The translations under genes were made by a program, and so were the position numbers. Below are positions 9,830 to 17,689 of a DNA stretch of 64,000 nucleotides, piece by piece. The stretch is taken from contig NZ_AUGY01000024.1 of assembly GCF_000422905.1 (NCBI RefSeq), forward strand, positions 1 to 64,000. The letters run 5' to 3'. The stretch comes from Paenibacillus alginolyticus DSM 5050 = NBRC 15375. GTDB lineage: Bacteria; Bacillota; Bacilli; Paenibacillales; NBRC-103111. Numbering within the stretch: the stretch's first letter is position 1; each line of letters starts with the position of its first letter. Below the pieces are notes generated by a model, which was given only the letters and a program-made list of their open reading frames with translations, did no database searches and had not been told where the DNA came from.

Positions 9830-10040
9830 CCACATTCACCCTTGGGGTTCACCCTCCCATGTCACGCTGGGTCTATGCCCTTACATTCCTTCGTTCTACC
9901 TCTCAAGGGGTGGATGCCGATTCTTGCTCCTTTACGGGGTCGCAGCCCTTATGGTGTGTAGTTCTTCGGCTTCTCCGATGCTTCTATTGTCATTGTTATA
10001 CACATGTGAATAAGCGAAAACTCAGGTTAATAGCTGTTTA
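9830..10040 (-). ncRNA. Candidate IS110/IS1111 non-coding end (bridge-RNA-like)
   Basis: About 200 bp downstream of the IS110-family transposase have no coding potential but hold several G/C-rich self-complementary blocks, read on the minus strand as AGGGCTGCGACCCCG, GGCATCCACCCCTTGAG and GACATGGGAGGGTGAACCC. Members of the IS1111 group are known to encode their target-specifying bridge RNA in the non-coding end after the transposase. Position and structure fit, but no boundary or loop assignment was possible by eye. Confidence 0.4.
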
Positions 10041-10045
10041 TTTTC

Positions 10046-11347
10046 TTAAGCAGCACTCTGTTGTTGTATGCTGGTTTGATGAATAGGTCTTAACACTTCA
10101 GCAGCATTGTATGACTTTTGTTTCGTCCCCAATGTATGAAGGATTCGGATCAGTCTTCCACATAATGCGATGAGCGATTGCTTCTTCTTCAATGGGTTTC
10201 GAGGTCGCGTCGTGTAATGCTTGTGCAGCACTTTAAACTCTTCGTTTTTAGCCACTAGCGGCAAGATACAGCGGAACAGCAGTGCCCTTAAACGAGAACG
10301 TCCTCGCTTACTTATACCCGTCTTTCCTTTGCGATCACCTGAACTGTTCTCTACGAGATTCAGTCCAGCTAACCGTATGATCTGTTGTCCGTGGTCGTAA
10401 CTATTGATATCTCCTATTTCAGCAAGGAAACCGGCAATGGTGACAACACCTACGCCTGGAATACTTAGCATTTCGGCAGTTCCGGGGATTTTCCCCAATA
10501 TCTCTAAAACGTCATTCATAATCTGCTCTTCTTGTTTCATGTAAAGATCGAATTCTTCGAGCAGCATACGAAGCTGAACCCGCGCAGCAACTAGACCCTC
10601 TTTAAGCCCAATTGAAACCTCTGCTGCTGCACAGAGCTGCTCAGCACGCTTGATTCCGACTCCGCGTTTAACTTCCTTCTTCCAGCACGCAAGGATGTCT
10701 CTGGCGCCTTTAGAGACAATCTCTTCTGGTGTCGGGAACTCACGCATCGTCATCAATGACGCCTTACCATCCCAGCTTTTAAACACCTTCGAATACCCTG
10801 TAAAGTAACGATCGAACCAATTGGCAATCCTGGATCTAACTTGTGTTAAGCTGCCCATAATCTGCTCCCTTGTGTTCATCGAGATCCGTAAGTCTGCATA
10901 TTCCTTTGTCGGTAATTTGGGTTCTGTGTAGTTCCCGTTTCGAACGAGGTTAGCAATGACTTTGGCGTCTTTGTAGTCGCTTTTTATTTGGGTATTGTCC
11001 TCAAGTTCCTTGCTTTTGTTCACATGGTGAGGATTGACGAGAACCAATTTGATTCCTTCATTCTGCAAGTAAGCAGCTAGTGGAAACCAGTAGTGTCCGG
11101 TAGGCTCGATACCCAAAATGAGATCCGTCTTGCTGTGAGACTGCTCGAGCTCCTTCATCCACGTTACAAGGCTTCCTAGCCCCTTTGCATCATTACTGAA
11201 AACACAATCCTTGCCGAGCTCAATTCCACGAAAATCTACTGCCCTAGCGACATGAAGCCGCTTGGCTATATCTACACCAACAACGAGCGTTTTTTCGGTA
11301 ATTCTTGTAATACGTTGATTTTGTTTCTGTTTCATCTTATGCTTCAT
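10046..11347 (-). CDS. IS110-family transposase (RuvC-like DEDD plus Tnp20 domain)
   Basis: A 433-residue recombinase. The N-terminal DEDD RuvC-like domain shows VGVDIAKRLHVA (Asp25), GIEPTGHYW (Glu) and KSDYKDAKVIANL (Asp pair). The C-terminal transposase_20 domain shows IPGVGVVTIAGFLAEIGD and RKGKTGISKRGRSRLRALLF, where the catalytic serine of the family lies. Length is at the upper end of the family and the reading frame is intact. It would mediate RNA-guided recombination of its own element. Confidence 0.93.
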   Translation of the reverse strand: MKHKMKQKQNQRITRITEKTLVVGVDIAKRLHVARAVDFRGIELGKDCVFSNDAKGLGSLVTWMKELEQSHSKTDLILGIEPTGHYWFPLAAYLQNEGIKLVLVNPHHVNKSKELEDNTQIKSDYKDAKVIANLVRNGNYTEPKLPTKEYADLRISMNTREQIMGSLTQVRSRIANWFDRYFTGYSKVFKSWDGKASLMTMREFPTPEEIVSKGARDILACWKKEVKRGVGIKRAEQLCAAAEVSIGLKEGLVAARVQLRMLLEEFDLYMKQEEQIMNDVLEILGKIPGTAEMLSIPGVGVVTIAGFLAEIGDINSYDHGQQIIRLAGLNLVENSSGDRKGKTGISKRGRSRLRALLFRCILPLVAKNEEFKVLHKHYTTRPRNPLKKKQSLIALCGRLIRILHTLGTKQKSYNAAEVLRPIHQTSIQQQSAA

Positions 11348-11405
11348 AATGAGTGTCTCTTTTCGTATGTGGGTTTTGTTCTTGCCGGAACAACGATTCC
11401 CAGTA

Positions 11406-11435
11406 TACTAGAGGCGCTTTTTTCTTTCAAAGCTC
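11406..11435 (-). promoter_or_regulatory. Promoter of the IS110 transposase
   Basis: On the minus strand TTGAAA, a 17-bp spacer and TATACT lie about 60-90 bp upstream of the transposase start, close to the element's upstream end. Confidence 0.55.
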
Positions 11436-11570
11436 AAATTACTTCATTACAGGAATAGCTCCTTTAACCGCCTTTTTCGGATCGCTATTGCGATTAAACA
11501 TCTGCATTTACGCTTCCTCCCAATCGAGTAGGAGGGGGCGACTAGCCCCCGACCTCTCACACCACCGTAC

Positions 11571-13176
11571 GTCAGACTGTCTAACAACTGATTGCTGAGT
11601 ACTCATTAAAATGTGGATTCATGCTATTTTTCTCAAATAAACGTTATACATATTTAAGATTAAAGGAGCTCGGTCTCTTAAGAGACGTATGAGCTCCTTC
11701 ACACCCATTATTTTGATTATCCTCTTGAAATTATAGGCAAGACAAATCAGACTGGTCTCAGTACCTACTGATCCCAACCCTCGTGTTAAAAAGTATGTAT
11801 AGCCCCAGTGACGTTTTATCGTCCCGAAAGGGTGCTCAACGATTTGCCCTCTTTGCTTATAAATATTACTTTGTTTACGTGTATTTTCGGTAATCTGTTC
11901 GATCACTTCTTCGTCACTAAGCCTAGTTACCGCCCTTCCGCCTTTGGCAGAAGTACAGGACTCTTTTTGTCCGCAAAAATCGAAGGCTTCGCAAGTGTAA
12001 CGCCTATACTCTTTACCATCTTGTTTTCCGTTCCATTTGAAAGGTAATTCATAACCCAACGGGCAAATATATTTATCGTTTATGGAATCATATTTAAAGT
12101 TCGCTTTATCAAATCCACTTGCCACTTTGTCTTGCTTTCCCTTTTGCGGCTTAATTAAGAGTTCTGTATTTTCGTCGAAAACGTCGATGATTTCAAGGTA
12201 ATTATAATAACCTGTATCGGCCACAATTGTAGTTTTTTGATCACGAAAAACCTGCTTTGTTTTATGCGCCATATTAGACAACTGCCCTTGGTCGTTAACA
12301 TCATTGACCGTATCGCAGTCCACGATTAGTTTATATTTGCTGTCCACTGCAGTTTGAACATTGAAACAAACTTCATGCTTTCCGTTGTTTTTCATTGATT
12401 TGGCATCAGGGTCGGTAACACAAAGCTGGTTTTCACCTGTTTCTTTAAGTTCTTCTTTAATTAACTGCAACTCATGCATTCTCTTCTGATAGACATCTAA
12501 CTTTTCAGTGATTTCCTGCTTTTTTTGGCGATTATCCTCCCTTAAAAAGTCACGCAAATATGCATCTATTTTTTCATCGATATGTTCTAGTTTCTTACTG
12601 ACAATACTGGCATTAAAGTGTTGCTTTTTAGAGCAATTCGCCTTTATTTTTGTGCCGTCAATTGCGATAAGTTGACCATCAATCAATCCGAAACCTTTTA
12701 ACATTAAGGTGAACTCTCTAAACAGCTTTTTTATGGCTGCTTGGTTATTCTTCATGAAAGCAGATAAAGTGCCGTGGTCTGGCTGGAGCTTGTTAATTAG
12801 CCACATCAGTTCAATATTTCTTTTCGTTTCGGTTTCCATTTTACGAGAAGAACGAATACCATTCATATAACAGTAAAGATAGAGTTTGAGAAGAACTTCC
12901 CGACGATAAGGTTTTTGGCCAGCTTTGGTTCCCGAATACACCTGAAACCCCAACTCTTCCAAAGCCAAACTATCGACGTAAGCATCGATCACTCGTACAG
13001 GACTTTCTTCTTCGACAAAATCATCCAACGTATTTGGAAGTAAATGAATTTGATTTCTATCTTCACCTTTGATAAAAGGCATAAACGCTCATCCCCTTTT
13101 ATATAGAGATTCGACAAAGATCATCTATTTCCATGCCAACAACAAAGATTTATTAATAATTGTTAGACAGTCTGAC
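11571..13176 (-). mobile_element. IS1182-family insertion sequence in domain V of the intron
   Basis: A 1606-bp element bounded by perfect 17-bp inverted repeats, GTCAGACTGTCTAACAA at 11571-11587 and its complement at 13160-13176. It holds one transposase gene. GTAC flanks both ends. Joining the flanks as GGTAC+GTACGG restores a domain V with its 2-nt bulge, so either there was no target duplication at a GTACGTAC site or the 4-bp GTAC is a duplication and the older domain V lacked the bulge. The insertion should disable splicing. Confidence 0.85.
11619..13082 (-). CDS. IS1182-family transposase (DDE)
   Basis: A 487-residue IS1182/IS5-like DDE transposase. The N-terminal DUF772-type region (GYCMN-like YLYCYMNGIRSSRKME and ALSAFMKNNQ equivalents) precedes a catalytic core with IAIDGTKIKANCSK (first Asp), VADTGYYN (second Asp) and the C-terminal VEHPFGTIKRHWGYTYFLTRG (Glu region). 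The frame is intact and inverted repeats bracket it, so the element may still be active. Confidence 0.93.
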   Translation of the reverse strand: MPFIKGEDRNQIHLLPNTLDDFVEEESPVRVIDAYVDSLALEELGFQVYSGTKAGQKPYRREVLLKLYLYCYMNGIRSSRKMETETKRNIELMWLINKLQPDHGTLSAFMKNNQAAIKKLFREFTLMLKGFGLIDGQLIAIDGTKIKANCSKKQHFNASIVSKKLEHIDEKIDAYLRDFLREDNRQKKQEITEKLDVYQKRMHELQLIKEELKETGENQLCVTDPDAKSMKNNGKHEVCFNVQTAVDSKYKLIVDCDTVNDVNDQGQLSNMAHKTKQVFRDQKTTIVADTGYYNYLEIIDVFDENTELLIKPQKGKQDKVASGFDKANFKYDSINDKYICPLGYELPFKWNGKQDGKEYRRYTCEAFDFCGQKESCTSAKGGRAVTRLSDEEVIEQITENTRKQSNIYKQRGQIVEHPFGTIKRHWGYTYFLTRGLGSVGTETSLICLAYNFKRIIKIMGVKELIRLLRDRAPLILNMYNVYLRKIA

Positions 13177-13198
13177 GTACCGTTCGGTATACGGCGGT

Positions 13199-14533
13199 TC
13201 ATGAAATACTCCGTAGTGAGTTGTATCTGTCCAATAAGCTACTTAATCCGTTGGATTTCCAGTATTGGTTATTCAACGTAAGCTTCAAAATCGGACTTCC
13301 TGCAATTCGCCAATACCCTTTTCGGGTATTCCCCCACTCAAAGGCTTTATCCTTAGGTATGCCTAAGGATATGAGCCTTTTGACTTTGGTTGTCGGTTTC
13401 TTCCATTGTTTCCAAAGGCACATACGTAGCCTCCTTCGAATCCATTTATCCATGTCTTGGAAGACAGTTGGCGTATCCGCAAGCGAAAAGTACCCGCACC
13501 ATCCAATAAGGTATTGGTTTAGTTCTTTGATTCGCTCTTCCATCTTTATCGATTTTCTTCGAGAGGTAATCTCTCGAATCCTAGCCTCCGCTTTCTGTAA
13601 GGATTGCTTTGCAATTCTTACCTTCGGATCCTTGTTCACACTGAAACTAAACCCAAGAAACTTCCGTTTCCAAGGACGGTCTACCGCGCTTTTGGCTTGA
13701 TTGACCTTTAGTTTCAATCTCGTCTCGATGAATTGGGTTACGGATGCCTTGACTCGTTCGCCTGCTCTCTTGGTTTTCACGTAGATGTTACAATCGTCCG
13801 CATAACGGACGAATCGATGTCCACGTTTCTCTAGTTCTTTGTCTAACTTGTCCAGTACGATATTAGATAATAACGGACTCAGTGGACCACCCTGCGGCGC
13901 TCCTTCTGATGTAGGTTTAACTACCCCGTTCTCCATCACTCCCGATTGAAGATATTTACGAATAAGAAGGAGAACTTTCTTGTCCTTCACTTTCTCCGAA
14001 ATCTTCATCATTAAACGGTCATGGTTGACGCGGTCAAAGAATTTCTCCAAGTCTAAATCGACTACGAATCGGTATCCTTCTTTCATGAATTCTCCGGCTT
14101 TCCTCACTGCGTCATGTCCCCGCCTTTTCGGGCGAAACCCATAACTATGCTCAGAAAACTGTGGATCAAACAATGGCGTTAACACTTGGGCTATTGCCTG
14201 CTGAAGCATTCGGTCTGTCACGGTAGGTATACCTAACTTCCTGACGCCTCCGCCGCTGGGTTTCGGGATTTCGACCCGACGCACGGGACTAGGCTGGTAA
14301 GTTCCTTCTTCTATCGCTTGTCGTATGGACTGCCAGTTTTGTTTGATGTGTTCACGTAAGGATTTTACGGACATACCATCTACGCCATGGCTTCCTTTAT
14401 TTGCTTCCACACGCTTTAATGCTTCTAGAAGGTTTTCCCGCGACAGTAACTGCTCTAACATTTCAACAACTCCTTGCGTGATTTGTACCTTCCTCTTGTG
14501 CCAGGGATGAATTCTGCCCTGCCGAAGTCCCAC
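13199..14533 (-). CDS. Group II intron reverse transcriptase/maturase (LtrA-like, class C)
   Basis: A 444-residue intron-encoded protein. The reverse-transcriptase fingers and palm are clear (ANKGSHGVDGMSVKSL, PKPSGGGVRKLGIPTVTDR, SPLLSNIVLDKLDKELEK), with catalytic RYADDCNIYV. A GIIM maturase domain follows (QYLIGWCGYFSLADTPTVFQ). There is no HNH endonuclease domain, as expected for class C introns that insert at terminators. The likely start is the ATG at about 14463 (MLEQLLSRENLLEALKRVEA), preceded by AAGGAGTTG. Confidence 0.93.
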   Translation of the reverse strand: MGLRQGRIHPWHKRKVQITQGVVEMLEQLLSRENLLEALKRVEANKGSHGVDGMSVKSLREHIKQNWQSIRQAIEEGTYQPSPVRRVEIPKPSGGGVRKLGIPTVTDRMLQQAIAQVLTPLFDPQFSEHSYGFRPKRRGHDAVRKAGEFMKEGYRFVVDLDLEKFFDRVNHDRLMMKISEKVKDKKVLLLIRKYLQSGVMENGVVKPTSEGAPQGGPLSPLLSNIVLDKLDKELEKRGHRFVRYADDCNIYVKTKRAGERVKASVTQFIETRLKLKVNQAKSAVDRPWKRKFLGFSFSVNKDPKVRIAKQSLQKAEARIREITSRRKSIKMEERIKELNQYLIGWCGYFSLADTPTVFQDMDKWIRRRLRMCLWKQWKKPTTKVKRLISLGIPKDKAFEWGNTRKGYWRIAGSPILKLTLNNQYWKSNGLSSLLDRYNSLRSIS

Positions 14534-15015
14534 ACGGGATTCACCGCTTCCTCCTTCAGTCAGGTCCTTTCGGATTTTCTGCTTTCAACACTCATCCTGA
14601 ACGCCTTGATATACAAATACCTATTTCATGTTCAGCCCTTCCGCAAGTGTTGCAACACTTGCGTACTATGGCTTCTGCTGACTTCTGTACGTTCAGTCTA
14701 CTTTCACAAGCAGGGTTACGAAGTTACTTCGCATATCGTACAGATCTCCCCAGGTAAGGACGCTATCTTTCCCTCCATCTATTCGCCTCATTTACTCCCA
14801 TTCGCCTTTGGCAGTATGGACTTTGACTTGTTGTGCAGCCTCATCCAACGAACGTTAGCCTATATGAGATTCGTGTTCCTCGAACCGGAGGTTTGCCGCC
14901 GACTTCCTTCAGATTCTACCTCGCGGTAGACACCCTTGTCTTAAGCTAATGACTACTACTGCCTTCGCCATTCGGGACTTACACCCTATAGATAGCGCCC
15001 ATGCTGGGCGCACAC

Positions 15016-15055
15016 AAAAAAGGGCAGGTCGATGTATTATCGCCCGCCCTCCATA
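15016..15055 (-). terminator. Intrinsic terminator used as the IIC intron target
   Basis: On the minus strand AGGGCGGGCGAT pairs with ATCGACCTGCCCT with small mismatches, followed by TTTTTT, and the intron begins directly after the T-run. No obvious gene lies upstream to be terminated. Confidence 0.65.
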
Positions 15056-15300
15056 TATTTGTTTTGGATGATTATTCAGTACCGCCACAATACGACGCGA
15101 TTGCCCTGCAACGCGCAAATTCCAGCCAGCTTCATTACCTCATCCTTACTCCTCAAAAAAATGTGATCTTCGCTTATTTCAGATTAAGTGAACCGATAAC
15201 GGTGTACTCCTTTAACTTTTTAAGCGTCTCATACTTCCGTTGCATAGCCATCAGTTGAACTTTGCTCATGTTTTCGCCCCGAAAAAATGAAAGAGGAAAA
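15056..15300. other. Intergenic, nothing recognised
   Basis: About 245 bp between the intron-target terminator and the next hairpin; open frames here lack ribosome sites and known motifs. Confidence 0.4.
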
Positions 15301-15305
15301 AGCCC

Positions 15306-15340
15306 CTTTCATTCACCCTGAAAGGGGCTTCCCTCCTTAA
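15306..15340 (-). terminator. Intrinsic terminator
   Basis: AAGCCCCTTTCA/TGAAAGGGGCTT stem followed on the minus strand by TTTCC. It would end the transcript that starts near 15630 and carries leader motif copy 1. Confidence 0.7.
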
Positions 15341-15468
15341 CCATCGATTAGATTTTTTATTTCGTCCTTAAGAGACAAATACTCACTTCAAATAAGCCGT
15401 CATTCCGCCACGATTACCTCATGGCCATCAAAAAAGAGTAAACCTCCTCCGGATCATTGTGTGGGAGT

Positions 15469-15554
15469 AAAAAAAAAAACGTCCCTCACACGATCGATTC
15501 CGAAATGTAGATATACGAATCCCTACAAATCATAAATCGGTCGTCTGAGTGACG
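15469..15554 (-). terminator. Long terminator after leader-motif copy 1
   Basis: A roughly 85-nt hairpin read on the minus strand. Arms CGTCACTCAGACGACCGATT and AATCGATCGTGTGAGGGACG pair in four blocks separated by single mismatches, then a run of more than ten T. No convincing gene follows: the next 130 nt hold only tiny frames, including a GGAGGAGG without a usable start. The transcript may be a free-standing small RNA or the relic of an operon. Confidence 0.75.
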
Positions 15555-15579
15555 CCTTTTCGCTGGTAAAGCTACGGAA

Positions 15580-15638
15580 CTCCTTGGGCCGCTTGGCAGA
15601 GGAGCAATTAGTGAAAAAGATAAGATACTCGAATTATA
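15580..15638 (-). ncRNA. Leader-RNA hairpin motif, copy 1, with promoter
   Basis: On the minus strand a TATAAT (15633-15638) is followed by a T-rich stretch and the hairpin CTCCT-CT-GCC-AAGC-GGC-CCA-AGGAG at 15604-15580. Its outer stem is CTCCT/AGGAG and the inner stem GCC/GGC. A long terminator begins 25 nt later. The same core occurs at 15831, 24950 and 44761. Confidence 0.65.
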
Positions 15639-15720
15639 CCATATGACAGGTCGCGAAAAAAAGATAAAAGTAGAAGAACCGCCGTAAAATCATCCCTTCT
15701 ATCGTGTTTTTGAAGTGAAA

Positions 15721-15814
15721 TAAAAAAAATCACTTCTAAAAACGACGAAGGCATCTTCTGGTGAAGGATGTTTTTTCTGCAAATAAGCAGACTTCGACAC
15801 TCTTGGAAGTGATT
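15721..15814 (-). terminator. Long terminator after leader-motif copy 2
   Basis: Read on the minus strand, AATCACTTC...CGAAG pairs with CTTCG...GAAGTGATT, with an inner TCTGC/GCAGA hairpin, then TTTTTTTT. Total span is about 94 nt, beginning 16 nt after the motif hairpin. No clear gene follows; the nearest frame is a 19-codon hydrophobic ORF starting ATGATTTTACGG with a poorly spaced GAAGGG. Confidence 0.7.
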
Positions 15815-15830
15815 ATACTTGCCAACAGTC

Positions 15831-15851
15831 CTCCTGGACCTCGTGGCGGAG
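15831..15851 (-). ncRNA. Leader-RNA hairpin motif, copy 2
   Basis: Minus-strand CTCC-GCC-ACGA-GGT-CCA-GGAG, preceded by a T-rich CTTTTATTTTATG stretch as in the other copies. The inner pair GCC/GGT uses a G-U pair in place of C-G. It lies directly after the terminator of the 15925-16251 gene, and no clear promoter of its own was found. Confidence 0.55.
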
Positions 15852-15857
15852 CATAAA

Positions 15858-15902
15858 ATAAAAGGGCTAATATAGTCAATTGTATCACTAACCAGCCCTT
15901 AA
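15858..15902 (-). terminator. Terminator of the 15925-16251 gene
   Basis: AAGGGCT...AGCCCTT arms with a 30-nt loop, followed on the minus strand by TTATTTTATG. Confidence 0.5.
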
Positions 15903-15924
15903 TAGATTACTAATTTATAATTCT

Positions 15925-16251
15925 TTACTCCACTTTAATCACAGTTGGTTTGGCTTTTTCGGTGACTTCATGATTTTCGTCGAGATAACAGCTCTGTGCA
16001 TGTTTAGAAAGAGCATCGAAAACAAAGTGTTTTACGTCTTCTTCATCGATTTCTTGATCAAACGATATATTAAGGGTAATAGACTTGGTTGATTCTTCCT
16101 TCGTATTCAGGAGATTTCTCCATGTTAGCTGCGATTTTGTAACTTTATCCAAAGACAAAACCCCCATGATGTTATTTTCATTTAAAGTGTTTGTAATAAA
16201 TAAATACACATTTCGACAAAATGCGATAAAAAAAATAAGCTTGTTCGACAT
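15925..16251 (-). CDS. Small hypothetical protein
   Basis: A frame of up to 108 codons. The first roughly 28 residues are hydrophobic but have no ribosome site, and the real start may be nearer MGVLSLDKVTKSQ (around 16167) or the following TTG after GGGGG. The remainder is acidic and soluble-looking (FDQEIDEEDVKHFVFDALSK), ending in EKAKPTVIKVE. No family is recognised. It is transcribed divergently from the membrane-protein gene at 16560, and motif copy 2 follows it. Function unknown. Confidence 0.5.
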   Translation of the reverse strand: MSNKLIFFIAFCRNVYLFITNTLNENNIMGVLSLDKVTKSQLTWRNLLNTKEESTKSITLNISFDQEIDEEDVKHFVFDALSKHAQSCYLDENHEVTEKAKPTVIKVE

Positions 16252-16466
16252 TTCTTATAGTTGGTTTTATTGTTGACAAAATGGAAACTTGATGTAAAAA
16301 GATAGTTTTGTACGCACTTAATATATAACGAGCTCTTCCGTGTTGTCAATGTCCTAGGCGGTATACAGATAATTATAATTATTATAATATCGTTTTCGTT
16401 ATTGAAGGTTAAGAGTATTATTTGCCTAATTCATTAGTGTTGAGTAGATGGATTTATTTTGTTATT

Positions 16467-16500
16467 CGCAAATCGCCCATGAGTAAATTTGCGGGCTTTT
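16467..16500 (+). terminator. Leader terminator before the 16560 gene
   Basis: CGCAAAT/ATTTGCG stem with a 13-nt loop, then GGCTTTT, on the plus strand 60 bp before the start of the membrane-protein gene. AT-rich promoter-like sequence lies upstream (16340-16400). It matches the promoter-terminator-gene layout seen elsewhere in the window. Confidence 0.55.
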
Positions 16501-16559
16501 GCGTTAAGAATTATTCTAGAAATAGGAAATACGCACATCATTAGGCGAGGTGATCCGTT

Positions 16560-17660
16560 ATGAAGGACACAGTAAAACAACTTTTTTCGATATGTACCAA
16601 ACTTAGTCTCTTAGCACTCATCGCATTCCCAGTTCTCGCAGCCATAGATTATTTAACTGACGGACCATTTTTGCCATTTGAACAGTACAAGAAAATGATA
16701 GGTACAACATGGACATTGTTGGTGGCTAACTGGGAATGGGCAACGGTGTTGTTGGTAACACCTATCCTTTGTCGGGGAGCTTATTCCCTGTATGCCCCTC
16801 TTGCAGAAGAAATCAGGCATAACCTATTCGAAAAAGAGATGATCCGGTGGTTGAATACACCCTATATCTCACCTTTGCATCACCTGTATATGCTCTATCC
16901 CCCACGCTGGATTCGGTGGGAGAATAAGAATCCATTTCGCAACAACTTCTACCAGTTTGTTGTCCAAGCATTTCGGGATGTGATCTATAGAAGGTACGAA
17001 TACAAGGAGTACGCCCCTACAGGAAAAAGACCGACTATTTGGCAGGTCGTGCCTCACAAAGCATGGGCTAGCATAACCGTTTATACGCTGATCCCCCTGT
17101 TGATTCTTGCCTACGACTTCAAACAGAACGGGATTCATCTATTTAACGGTTATTACGTGCTTACAATGCCGGTTCTCATCGCATTTCTGGCGCGGTCAGC
17201 GGTTGTGGCCCTTGCGATTAAAGATCACGCAAGTTGGAAACAAATCGATCGACTATTGATTAAATCATTTGGTGAACTTGAACCGAAAACACGTTGGATG
17301 GAACTGTATCCGAATCAGCCGGCAGGAAAATCAATCTTGGAGACCTGGAACGCTGAGTGTCGTCTTCGTCAGGATCGGGATTATCAGTACAGGGCAACTC
17401 GTAAACTGGATACAAGTACCCCTCTTCATTATCCGGTAAAGAGTCAGACGAATTACGCTTTCGATAACCCCTCTCTTCCTGCATGCCCATTTCCCGAAGA
17501 GCAGATCCCTGAGTGGGCCGGGAATTATGACTCGATGTATCATGAGCTTAACGACGAGCTCAAGGAAAAACAACGCGAGGAAATCAGAGAAGTGACCCAG
17601 GCGTCCGGTGGTAAAGTCGTATCCTTCGAGAGCAGACGCAAAAATGAAAAACATAGATAG
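16560..17660 (+). CDS. Hypothetical membrane protein
   Basis: A 366-residue protein with hydrophobic segments near residues 13-30, 48-68, 168-185 and 192-215, so probably four membrane helices, and a long hydrophilic C-terminus rich in charged residues (ELNDELKEKQREEIREVTQ). A GAGGTGATCC ribosome site precedes the ATG. No family is recognised. It is alone on the plus strand between the leader-RNA region and a TnpB element. A role in the plasmid envelope or transfer apparatus is possible but not shown. Confidence 0.75.
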   Translation: MKDTVKQLFSICTKLSLLALIAFPVLAAIDYLTDGPFLPFEQYKKMIGTTWTLLVANWEWATVLLVTPILCRGAYSLYAPLAEEIRHNLFEKEMIRWLNTPYISPLHHLYMLYPPRWIRWENKNPFRNNFYQFVVQAFRDVIYRRYEYKEYAPTGKRPTIWQVVPHKAWASITVYTLIPLLILAYDFKQNGIHLFNGYYVLTMPVLIAFLARSAVVALAIKDHASWKQIDRLLIKSFGELEPKTRWMELYPNQPAGKSILETWNAECRLRQDRDYQYRATRKLDTSTPLHYPVKSQTNYAFDNPSLPACPFPEEQIPEWAGNYDSMYHELNDELKEKQREEIREVTQASGGKVVSFESRRKNEKHR

Positions 17661-17689
17661 CCCAACTACTAAGCCGATTAGTGGACATA

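Larger units (their letters stand above)
9830..11460 (-). mobile_element. IS110-family insertion sequence
   Basis: The element comprises the transposase at 10046-11347, a long non-coding downstream end and a short upstream end holding a promoter. IS110 elements lack terminal inverted repeats and target duplications, so the outer boundaries are approximate. Its downstream end truncates the gene fragment at 9644-9829, and its upstream end lies within 70 bp of the group IIC intron 3' end, so this stretch is a mobile-element cluster. Confidence 0.7.
11523..15015 (-). mobile_element. Group IIC intron inserted behind a terminator, itself interrupted by an IS1182 element
   Basis: The 5' end starts GTGTGCGCCC at 15015 and reads into the conserved GGGTGTAAGTCCC block. 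The 3' end finishes ...CCTACTCGAT near 11523. The intron-encoded reverse transcriptase is at 13199-14533. Domain V is read as CCGCCGTATACCGAACGGTA then CGTACGGTGG, keeping the 2-nt CG bulge, but it is split by an insertion at 11571-13176. Immediately upstream of the 5' end is AGGGCGGGCGAT...GACCTGCCCTTTTTT, an intrinsic-terminator stem with a T-run, which is the known target preference of class C introns. Net of the insertion the intron is about 1.9 kb, typical for IIC. Confidence 0.85.

Noticed and set aside
9822-10086. Plus-strand ORFs over the IS110 downstream end
   Set aside because: They overlap the structured non-coding end of the element and have no ribosome sites or known domains.
14474-14929. 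151-codon plus-strand ORF
   Set aside because: It is antisense to the structured 5' domains of the group IIC intron.
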